This document shows, in pieces, positions 6,295 to 12,598 of a DNA stretch of 20,013 nucleotides. Under the pieces are notes generated by a model that was not told the DNA's origin, did no database searches, and saw only the letters and a list, made by a program, of their open reading frames with translations. Both the position numbers and the translations under genes were made by a program. This stretch comes from Gammaproteobacteria bacterium. GTDB lineage: Bacteria > Pseudomonadota > Gammaproteobacteria > HK1. Within the stretch, counting starts at the first letter, position 1; the number at the start of each line of letters is the position of its first letter. Location: positions 1 to 20,013 of the forward strand of contig JAJECB010000156.1 of the NCBI GenBank assembly GCA_022822245.1, written 5' to 3'.

Positions 6295-8580
6295 ATGTCG
6301 AGCAACGGCAAGACTCTCAGGTGGGTGGGCACCCGGCCGGTACGGCCGGACGGAGTGGACAAGGTTACGGGACGGGCCCGTTTCGGAGCGGACTTCTCCC
6401 TGCCCAACATGCTGGTCGGCGCGGTGCTGCGGAGCCCCCACGCCCACGCCCGGATCCGCTCCCTCGACACCTCGAAGGCGGAGGCCCTCCCGGGGGTCAA
6501 GGCGGTGCTGACGAGCGCCGACCTGCCGCGCCTCCCCTTCGGCTTCGAGCCCGCCGGCGAGGCGATGGTCAACTACCGGGACATGTCCGAAAACATCCTC
6601 GCCTACAAGAAGGTCCTCTACGACGGACACGCGGTAGCGGCGGTCGCCGCCGTCGACCTCGCCACCGCGGAAGCGGCCGTCGCGCTCATCGAGGTGGACT
6701 ACGAGGTGTTGCCGCACGTCATCGACCCCGTCGAGGCGATGAAGCCGAACGCCCCCGTCCTGCACGACGATCTCATCACCGACGGGGTCGACCCCAAGCC
6801 GGACAAGGCATCCAACATCGTCAAGCGGGTCTCCATAGGGCAGGGGGACATCGAGGCCGGGTTCGCGGAAGCCGACATCGTGGTCGAGCGCGAGTTCGAC
6901 ACCCAGGCGGTCCACCAGGGCTACATCGAGCCCCACGCCTGCGTGGGAAGCGTGTCGGAAGACGGTCAGGCGGAGGTCTGGTGCTGCACCCAAGGGCAGT
7001 ACACCGTCCGCGGGTACTGCGCGAAGCTGCTCGGCATGGACATCTCGAAGATCCGGGTGACCCCTTCCGAGATCGGCGGCGGCTTCGGCGGCAAGACGGT
7101 GGTGTACCTCGAGCCGCTCGCGCTCGGGCTCTCCCGCAAGGCGTGCCAGCCCGTCAAGATGACGATGAGCCGGACGGAGGTCTTCCGCGCCACCGGCCCC
7201 ACCTCCGGCGGCAACGTCCGGGTCAGGATGGGGGTCACCAGGGACGGCCGCATCACCGCCGCGCAAGCGGAGCTCGTGTACCAGGCGGGAGCGTTCGGCG
7301 GCTCGCCGGTCCAGCCGGGCTGCATGTGCGCGTTCGCCCCCTACGACTGCGCGAACGTCGACGTGATCGGCTACGACGTGGTCACCAACCGGCCCAAGGT
7401 CGCCGCCTACCGGGCGCCGGGGGCGCCCATCTCCGAGTACGCGGTCGAAGCCGTGGTCGACGAGCTCGCCCAAGCCACCGGAATGGACCCCATCGAGTTC
7501 CGGCTCAACAACGCCGCCCGCGAAGGGACCAAGGCCGCCTACGGTCCGAGGTTCGGACCCGTCGGGCTGGTCAAGACCCTGGAGACGGCGAAGGCCTCCG
7601 AGCACTACCGCACGCCGCTCGGGGCGAACCAGGGCCGGGGGGTCGCCTCCGGGTTCTGGTTCAACATCGGCGGCGAGACCTGCGCGACGCTGCACGTCGG
7701 CGAGGACGGCACCGTCGCCCTCGTCGCCGGCACCCCGGACATCGGCGGCTCCCGCGCCTCGCTCGCCATGATGGCGGCGGAAGAGCTCGGCATCGAGCTC
7801 GACAAGGTCCGTCCGATGATCGCCGACACCGCGTCCCTCGGCTACACCTTCCTCACCGGCGGAAGCCGCGTCACGTTCGCGAGCGGGATGGCCGTCGTCG
7901 AGGCGGCCCGCTCCCTCATCCAGGACCTCCGGGAGCGCGCGGCGAAGATCTGGGACATCCCCGCCGACGCGGTGGTGTGGGAGAACGGGGAAGCCCGGCC
8001 GACCAGCAGCAACGCGGGCGACTTCGAGCCGCTCGACCTCGCCGCCCTCGCGGGGTCCGCGGGCAAGACCGGCGGGCCGCTCAGCGCGAGCGCCTCGCTC
8101 AACGCCCAGGGGGCGGGCCCCACCTTCGCCACCCACGTGGTCGACGTGGAGGTGGACCGCGAGACGGGGCTCGTCCAGGTGGTGCGCTACACCGCGGTCC
8201 AGGACGCCGGCAAGGCAGTCCACCCGAGCTACGTGGAAGGCCAGATCCAGGGCGGAGCGGTCCAGGGCATCGGATGGGCGCTCAACGAGGAGTACATCTA
8301 CAACGAGAAAGGCCAGCTCGAGAACCCGGGGTTCCTGGACTACCGGGTGCCCGTCTGCTCCGACGTGCCGATGATCGACGCGGTCATCATCGAGGAGCCG
8401 AACCCGCGTCATCCCTACGGTGTGCGCGGGGTGGGCGAGACCCCGATCGTCCCGCCGATGGGTGCGATCACGAACGCGGTGGCGGACGCGATCGGCATCC
8501 GCATGACGAGCCTCCCGATGTCCCCCCCCCGGGTGCTGGAGGCCCTCGACGAGGCGGCCCTGCCGGAAGCGGCCGACTGA
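6295..8580 (+). CDS. Molybdopterin-binding large subunit of a xanthine-oxidase-family hydroxylase
   Basis: The protein has 761 residues, normal for the CoxL/XdhB-like large subunit. An N-terminal ald_Xan_dh a/b hammerhead domain (about 18-145) precedes the molybdenum-cofactor domain. Visible motifs are TQGQYTVRG near 232-240, GGGFGGK at 261-267, AYRAPGAP at 371-378, GGAVQGIGWALNEE at 653-666, and GVGETPI at 712-718 with the catalytic base Glu715. The CO-dehydrogenase signature AYRCSFR is absent, so this is not a CODH. The usual GQG loop reads DIGGSRAS at 482-489, so the conserved Gln is replaced. No [2Fe-2S] or FAD subunit gene is in the window. AGGAG lies 8 bases before the ATG. The family hydroxylates aldehydes or N-heterocycles with water as oxygen source; the substrate is unknown. 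Confidence 0.92.
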   Translation: MSSNGKTLRWVGTRPVRPDGVDKVTGRARFGADFSLPNMLVGAVLRSPHAHARIRSLDTSKAEALPGVKAVLTSADLPRLPFGFEPAGEAMVNYRDMSENILAYKKVLYDGHAVAAVAAVDLATAEAAVALIEVDYEVLPHVIDPVEAMKPNAPVLHDDLITDGVDPKPDKASNIVKRVSIGQGDIEAGFAEADIVVEREFDTQAVHQGYIEPHACVGSVSEDGQAEVWCCTQGQYTVRGYCAKLLGMDISKIRVTPSEIGGGFGGKTVVYLEPLALGLSRKACQPVKMTMSRTEVFRATGPTSGGNVRVRMGVTRDGRITAAQAELVYQAGAFGGSPVQPGCMCAFAPYDCANVDVIGYDVVTNRPKVAAYRAPGAPISEYAVEAVVDELAQATGMDPIEFRLNNAAREGTKAAYGPRFGPVGLVKTLETAKASEHYRTPLGANQGRGVASGFWFNIGGETCATLHVGEDGTVALVAGTPDIGGSRASLAMMAAEELGIELDKVRPMIADTASLGYTFLTGGSRVTFASGMAVVEAARSLIQDLRERAAKIWDIPADAVVWENGEARPTSSNAGDFEPLDLAALAGSAGKTGGPLSASASLNAQGAGPTFATHVVDVEVDRETGLVQVVRYTAVQDAGKAVHPSYVEGQIQGGAVQGIGWALNEEYIYNEKGQLENPGFLDYRVPVCSDVPMIDAVIIEEPNPRHPYGVRGVGETPIVPPMGAITNAVADAIGIRMTSLPMSPPRVLEALDEAALPEAAD

Positions 8581-8593
8581 CCCCCGGCCACAA

Positions 8594-8622
8594 GGCGCTC
8601 CGGGGGCTCTCCCCGGGGCGCC
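8594..8622 (+). terminator. Strong hairpin between the molybdenum hydroxylase and FOXRED1-like genes
   Basis: GGCGCTCCGGGG at 8594-8605 pairs with CCCCGGGGCGCC at 8611-8622 as a 12-bp stem (one G-U in RNA) around the 5-nt loop gctct, 13 bases past the upstream stop codon. No T-run follows. It could be an attenuating terminator or a 3'-end-stabilising hairpin within a shared transcript. Confidence 0.5.
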
Positions 8623-8699
8623 TCTCTCCGGAAATCCCTTCCCCTTCAGGCGCGCACCGACCGGACGGGGCCGCTCCGCGACTCGTGTGAGGTGAGCGC

Positions 8700-9881
8700 G
8701 TGGAAGACCGGTACGACGTCATCGTGATCGGGGGCGGGGTGAGCGGCTGCTCCACCGCTTTCTTCCTCGCGTCCGACCCGGGGTTCGACGGTCGCATCCT
8801 GGTGGTCGAACGGGACCCGACCTACCGGGACGCTCCATCCGCACGCGCGACGGGGGGGATCCGCCAGCAGTTCTCGACCCCGGAGAACGTGCGCATCGGC
8901 CTCTTCGGCAGCCACTTCGTAAGGAACGCGAGCGACTACCTGTCCATCGACGGGGAAGCGCCGGACCTCTCGTGGCGCGAAGGCGGCTACCTCCTCCTCG
9001 CGACCCCCGAGTCCCTGCCCGTCATGCGCGAGAACAACGCCGTGCAGCGGGCGGAGGGCGCCGACATCGCGCTCCTCGCCCCGCCGGAGCTCGAGCGGAA
9101 GTTCGACTGGCTCAACACCGACGGGATCGCGGGAGGCTGCAACGGACTGAGCGGCGAGGGATGGGTGGACCCCTACTCGCTCCTCCAGGCGTTCCGCCGC
9201 AAGGCCCGGTCACTGGGGGTCGAGGTGGTTCACGACGAGGCCCTTCGCGTCACCCGCTCCGGTTCGCGGGTCGAGTCCGTGACCCTCGCGAAGGGCGGGG
9301 AGATCGAGGCCGGCGCGGTGGTGAACGCGGCCGGCGCGAGCGGAGTGAAGGAGATCGCGGCCACCGTCGGGGTGGACCTTCCCATCGAGTCGCGCAAGCG
9401 CTGCACGTTCGTGTTCGAGTGCCGCGAGCGGGTCGAGCCCGTCCCCCTCACCATCCTGCCCGAGGGGATCGGCTTCCGGCCCGAGGGCCGCACTTTCCTC
9501 GCCAACCGCGCGCCGCCCCCCGAGTCGGACCCGCCTACCCGGGACACCGACATCGACCACGACCTCTTCGAGGAGCACATCTGGCCCGCCCTCGCGGCGC
9601 GGGTGCCGGCGTTCGAGGCGATCAAGGTCACGAGCGCGTGGTGCTGCCACTACGACTTCAACACCCTCGACGAGAACGCGATCGTCGGGACCACGCCGGG
9701 GCTCGACAACTTCTACGTGCTCGCGGGCTTCTCCGGCCACGGCCTCCAGCAATCGCCCGCGATGGGGCGCGCAACCAGCGAGCTCATCCTCCACGGCGAG
9801 TACCGCACCCTGGACCTGCGGCGCTTCGGCTACGAGCGCATCCTCGCCGGTGAGCCCCTCGTCGAGGCCAACTGCTTCTGA
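8700..9881 (+). CDS. FAD-dependent oxidoreductase, FOXRED1-like (DAO superfamily)
   Basis: The protein has 393 residues. A dinucleotide-binding motif opens it (DVIVIGGGVSGCSTAFFL, about 6-23), followed by the acidic end of the second strand at VVER. Along its length it resembles, as I remember it, human FOXRED1, a mitochondrial FAD protein linked to complex I assembly: GGIRQQFSTPENV, GYLLLA, EGWVDPYSLLQAFRRK, RVPAFEAIKVTSAW, FSGHGLQQSPAMGRA and a closing segment with a similar RF-rich ending. The GTG start at 8700 has GAGGTGA just upstream. The wider DAO superfamily includes sarcosine and dimethylglycine dehydrogenases, so amine or amino-acid oxidation is equally possible. It follows the molybdenum subunit by 119 bp and its stop is only 13 bp from the convergent SDR stop. 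Confidence 0.88.
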   Translation: MEDRYDVIVIGGGVSGCSTAFFLASDPGFDGRILVVERDPTYRDAPSARATGGIRQQFSTPENVRIGLFGSHFVRNASDYLSIDGEAPDLSWREGGYLLLATPESLPVMRENNAVQRAEGADIALLAPPELERKFDWLNTDGIAGGCNGLSGEGWVDPYSLLQAFRRKARSLGVEVVHDEALRVTRSGSRVESVTLAKGGEIEAGAVVNAAGASGVKEIAATVGVDLPIESRKRCTFVFECRERVEPVPLTILPEGIGFRPEGRTFLANRAPPPESDPPTRDTDIDHDLFEEHIWPALAARVPAFEAIKVTSAWCCHYDFNTLDENAIVGTTPGLDNFYVLAGFSGHGLQQSPAMGRATSELILHGEYRTLDLRRFGYERILAGEPLVEANCF

Positions 9882-9894
9882 CGCGCGGAGGGGG

Positions 9895-10662
9895 TCAGGG
9901 GACGAACTTGTAGCCGCCGTCCGCGACGTGGGTCTGGCCGGTGATGAAGCTCGAGCGCTCGCTGAGGAGGAAGTGCACCAGCTCGGCGATCTCCTCGCTG
10001 CGGCCGAAGCGCCGGAGCGCCGCCGCCGCCGTGAGCCTCGCATGCGCCTCTTCGGACACGTCCGCCGTCATGTCCGTCGCGACATAGCCCGGAGCGACCC
10101 CGTTGACCCGGACCGCGGGGCCGAGGCCCGCCGCGCACTGGCGGACGAAGCCGACGACGGCCGCCTTGGAGGTGCCGTAGGCGATCATGCGCTCGGCGGT
10201 GATGGGATTGGGAACGAGGCCGAGCACCGAGGAGATGCAGACGATGCGGCCGAAGCCCCGCGCCGCCATGCCGTCCTTCGCCCGCCAGACGGCGTGGAAG
10301 GTGCCGTCGAGGTTGACGCGCATGATCTCGTGCCAGGTCTCGGAGGTCATGGCCAGGGAATCGGCCGAGCGCGCGATGCCCGCGTTGGCGACGAGGAGGT
10401 CGACCGGACCGAGGTCGCGCTCGACGGCGTCGAACATCGCGCCCGTCGAATCCCGGTCGCCGACATCGGCGAGGTAGATTTCCGCGACACCTCCGTCTTC
10501 CCTGATGCGGTCGCGGGTGTCCTCCGCCGCCCGCCGGTCCGCCGCGTAGTTCACCGCCACGCGCGCCCCGCTCGCGGCGAGCCGGATGCAGATGGCCCGG
10601 CCGATCCCGCGCGAGCCGCCGGTGACGAGGGCGGTGCGGCCCTCGAGCTCCCTGTCCGCCAC
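9895..10662 (-). CDS. Short-chain dehydrogenase/reductase, FabG-like
   Basis: The protein has 255 residues with the classical SDR pattern: nucleotide-binding TGGSRGIG at 14-21, NAG at 93-95, catalytic Asn117 (RVNLDG), Ser144/145 (CISSVLG), Tyr162 and Lys166 (AYGTSK), and PGYVATDM at 191-198. The loop between the serine and the Tyr is about four residues longer than in FabG. GTG at 10662 is the start, giving MADRELEGRTALVTGG; GGAG about 11 bases upstream is a modest ribosome-binding site. The family reduces or oxidises hydroxyl/keto groups with NAD(P)H. It lies 76 bp downstream of the GST gene on the same strand and is probably co-transcribed with it. The substrate is unknown; 3-oxoacyl reduction is only a default. 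Confidence 0.92.
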   Translation of the reverse strand: MADRELEGRTALVTGGSRGIGRAICIRLAASGARVAVNYAADRRAAEDTRDRIREDGGVAEIYLADVGDRDSTGAMFDAVERDLGPVDLLVANAGIARSADSLAMTSETWHEIMRVNLDGTFHAVWRAKDGMAARGFGRIVCISSVLGLVPNPITAERMIAYGTSKAAVVGFVRQCAAGLGPAVRVNGVAPGYVATDMTADVSEEAHARLTAAAALRRFGRSEEIAELVHFLLSERSSFITGQTHVADGGYKFVP

Positions 10663-10738
10663 GGGGTCCGCGCTCCGCCCCCTCTCCGCGCGCGGTCAGG
10701 CGCGGGAGAAGAAAGTTCCCGTCAGATCGAGCCGCTCC

Positions 10739-11374
10739 TCAGGCGAGGCCGAGGAGGGGGGCGACGTCGGTGCTCTTCCAGCACGGCAGGGCCTCCATCC
10801 TCTCCATCCACGCGCGAAGGTTCGGATGGGGGTCGAGGGGGAGCTTCTGGTAGGAGTGAAGGTGCATCGGCGACGCGACGGAGATGTCGGCGATCGTCGG
10901 CTCGTCGGTGCCGCAGAGCCAGGTCTGTCCATCGAGCCGGTCATCGAGGATCGCCGCGTGGTTGTGGAAGTTCGGCCCCTCCGCCTCAAGGATCGCCGCG
11001 TCCGGCTCCTGCTCAAGGATCGGCTTCACCACGTTCTCCACGAGGTACACGTAGCAGGTCGGGAACCAGGCGCTCGCCTCCCAGAGGAGCCAGCGATTGA
11101 CGTCCGCCCGCGTCGCGAGGTCCTTCGGATAGGCCGACTCGGCCCCCACCTTGTCGGCTCCGTACTGGAGGATGGCGTTGGATTCCCAGAGCTTGAGGTC
11201 GCCGTCGGTGAGCGCCGGCAGCGCCCCGTTGGGGTTGATCGCGAGGAACTCGGGCTCCTTCTGCCCCTGCGCGAAGTAGTCGACGTTCCCGGTCTCGTAG
11301 TCCACACCCATGAGCTGGTACCCGGCGACGACCTTGCGACAGTTGACTGTGCGGGGATCGTAGTAGAGCTTCAT
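10739..11374 (-). CDS. Glutathione S-transferase family protein
   Basis: The protein has 211 residues, standard GST size. The thioredoxin-like N-terminal domain (1-80) begins MKLYYDPRTVNCRKV, with Cys12 where bacterial beta/theta-like GSTs place a catalytic or mixed-disulfide Cys or Ser. NPNGALPAL (48-56) gives the cis-Pro53, and WESNAIL (63-69) gives the glutathione-binding Glu64-Ser65. The C-terminal all-helical domain carries PTIADIS with the conserved capping Asp. GAGGAGA lies just upstream of the ATG at 11374. By family it conjugates or reduces substrates with glutathione, commonly ring-opened, epoxide or halogenated compounds, which would suit the nearby epoxide hydrolase; that link is inference. 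It heads a likely two-gene unit with the SDR. Confidence 0.92.
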   Translation of the reverse strand: MKLYYDPRTVNCRKVVAGYQLMGVDYETGNVDYFAQGQKEPEFLAINPNGALPALTDGDLKLWESNAILQYGADKVGAESAYPKDLATRADVNRWLLWEASAWFPTCYVYLVENVVKPILEQEPDAAILEAEGPNFHNHAAILDDRLDGQTWLCGTDEPTIADISVASPMHLHSYQKLPLDPHPNLRAWMERMEALPCWKSTDVAPLLGLA

Positions 11375-11592
11375 CGAGATTCTCCTCGTTTCCAGGTGCA
11401 GCCACTCTCTCGCCGTCGCCACCGCGGCGCGACCGGCCGACTGTTGTCCCGTGGTCGCGGGGAGCGTAGCGCGGGGCCGCGACGTGGCGCAACACGCGCC
11501 CGGCCGTACCCCCAGGGCCATTTCACGCTGAGGGAGGTAAGGCCCTTCTCGCATGGAACATACAATAACCCATTGATCCGCGGCCTTGGTCC

Positions 11593-11667
11593 GCCGGCTC
11601 GGGGGCAGGCCCCTTCCTCCGCGGCTCAAACCAACCCGCTCCGGAAGGACCCTGCCCCCGAGCCGGC
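11593..11667. repeat. Long hairpin: 25-bp arms, 25-nt loop
   Basis: The left arm at 11593-11617 begins GCCGGCTCGGGGGCAG; the right arm at 11643-11667 is its reverse complement, matching at 23 of 25 positions. The loop is 11618-11642. No T-run follows on either strand, so this is not a standard terminator. It could be a REP/MITE-like element or the stem of an RNA. Confidence 0.75.
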
Positions 11668-11738
11668 TACGCGACCGAGAGCCCGGGCCTTGTACCACCC
11701 GCGTCACGATGTTCCCTGCGCGTCAGCGTAGCGTACCC

Positions 11739-11833
11739 GCTGCGAGAGCCCCCGGAGGGAGCGGGGAGTAAGGCCGGCAAACCACTCGTCCACGGACCGA
11801 GTGAAATCCCCCTGGGTCGGACCCCGCAGCGGC
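11739..11833. other. Foldable segment, possible structured RNA or repeat remnant
   Basis: CCGCTGCG at 11739-11746 is the exact reverse complement of CGCAGCGG at 11826-11833. Inside lies a second hairpin, around 11787-11807, with CACTCGTCC pairing to GGACCGAGTG with one bulge. The nested layout resembles a multi-branched RNA, but no known family was recognised. Confidence 0.35.
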
Positions 11834-11872
11834 GTCTTGTGCCGGAGCGGGTGAGGCGCGGAAAATGGGTGG

Positions 11873-12406
11873 ATGGACGACGGCGACAAAGCAGCGACGG
11901 ACCGGCCCCCGGGGGATCCGGGTCCGGCCGCCTCACCGGCCCACGAGGCACCGGGGACGGAGGGGGACGACCATCCGCCCGCTCCCTCCGCGCCGGACGA
12001 GCCGCTCCCGCGGGCGCGCGCCAAGGAACAGCTCCTGGCTCGCTGGCGGGCCTTTCCCGTCCCCGCGATGGAGGCCCTGGACCGCCTGCTCGACGAGGCG
12101 CTCGCGCGGGCGGTAAAGGCCGATCCGGAGCTCCTCACGGTAATGAATCCGGTCAGCCGTCCGATGCGTCTTCGCCTCGCCCCGATCGCCGCGGACGCCG
12201 ACCTCGACCGGATGTACCACCGCGCTTCGGCGGAGCTTTCGGTGAGCGCCGACGGGCGCTGCTACCTCGTGTACCGGCAGCTCGACGGCGGCGACTACGC
12301 GGTGCTGTGGTCGGCCGCGACCTCGCTCCCGGAGGCCTTGCTGTCCCGGCTGCCGGACCCGCTCGCGACCGCCCTCCTCGAGTCCGATTCGGAAGATGCG
12401 GGCTAG
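11873..12406 (+). CDS. Hypothetical protein, 177 aa, proline/acid-rich N-terminus
   Basis: I do not recognise a family. Residues 1-50 are rich in Pro, Asp, Gly and Ala and look disordered. From about residue 50 a folded domain begins with an amphipathic helix (RAKEQLLARWRAF), then a leucine/alanine-rich helix, and alternating strands with SVSADGRCYLVYRQLDGGDYAVLW. There is no signal peptide or membrane segment. The ATG at 11873 is preceded by a GGGTGG purine stretch. The stop TAG is part of the CTAG that starts the inverted-repeat element. If the element were absent, this gene would overlap the nfeD-like start by 11 bases, suggesting the two were once translationally coupled and perhaps work together. 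Confidence 0.65.
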   Translation: MDDGDKAATDRPPGDPGPAASPAHEAPGTEGDDHPPAPSAPDEPLPRARAKEQLLARWRAFPVPAMEALDRLLDEALARAVKADPELLTVMNPVSRPMRLRLAPIAADADLDRMYHRASAELSVSADGRCYLVYRQLDGGDYAVLWSAATSLPEALLSRLPDPLATALLESDSEDAG

Positions 12407-12598
12407 TCCGCATATCTCACCAACTTTCGTCGCGAGGGCGTCAAGATGCCGCTGTGACAAGGCGCACGGACCGAAAGAGCGCATGCGCGCTGCTGAAGGC
12501 GTAGTCGACACTACGTCGAAGCGGCTTGAGGGAGTACGCCTTGTCACAGCGAGCAGATTGGCGTCCGCAGCAGGAGGTTGGTGAGATATGCGGGCTAG
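12403..12598. mobile_element. Palindromic inverted-repeat element (MITE-like), 196 bp
   Basis: The two 62-bp arms are 12403-12464 and 12537-12598. Outer ends match over CCGCATATCTCACCAAC (17 bp) plus CTAG, with one mismatch between; inner ends match over CGCTGTGACAAGGCG (15 bp); the middle 25 bp has diverged. The centre (12465-12536) is 72 bp and non-coding. CTAG at both tips may be a 4-bp target duplication, and atgcgggctag is repeated directly at 12396-12406 and 12588-12598. No transposase is present, so it would be non-autonomous. The right tip contains the ribosome-binding site and ATG of the downstream gene. Family assignment was not possible; CTAG would fit IS5-type YTAR targets, but this is a guess. 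Confidence 0.8.

Larger units (their letters stand above)
11375..11872. other. Gene-free stretch of 498 bp rich in inverted repeats
   Basis: No frame here has coding character. The segment holds the 5' region of the GST gene, a short AT-rich patch at about 11560-11580 (a possible promoter, no clear boxes), the 25/25/25 hairpin at 11593-11667, and the foldable segment at 11739-11833 described separately. It may be non-coding RNA, remnants of mobile DNA, or both. Confidence 0.6.

Noticed and set aside
5176..8412. A 1078-residue open frame on the minus strand
   Set aside because: Only its C-terminal 303 residues are the LLM oxidoreductase; the rest is antisense to the well-supported molybdenum-hydroxylase gene and has low-complexity Arg/Gly/Asp/His composition typical of high-GC shadow frames.
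6295..8580. Carbon monoxide dehydrogenase (CoxL) call
   Set aside because: The CODH signature AYRCSFR is replaced by AYRAPGAP and there are no coxM or coxS genes nearby.
6162..8690. An 842-residue open frame on the plus strand in another phase over the molybdenum subunit
   Set aside because: Arg/Gly/Pro-rich shadow of the real 761-aa gene.
11704..12138. Minus-strand frame ending RVRYADAQGTS as a protein gene
   Set aside because: It overlaps the start of the 177-aa ORF in antisense, has Ser/Arg/Pro-rich composition and no ribosome-binding site; more likely repeat-derived.
12403..12598. A confident 4-bp CTAG target duplication and an IS-family assignment
   Set aside because: CTAG is self-complementary and could simply be part of the palindrome; without a transposase or other copies the family cannot be named.
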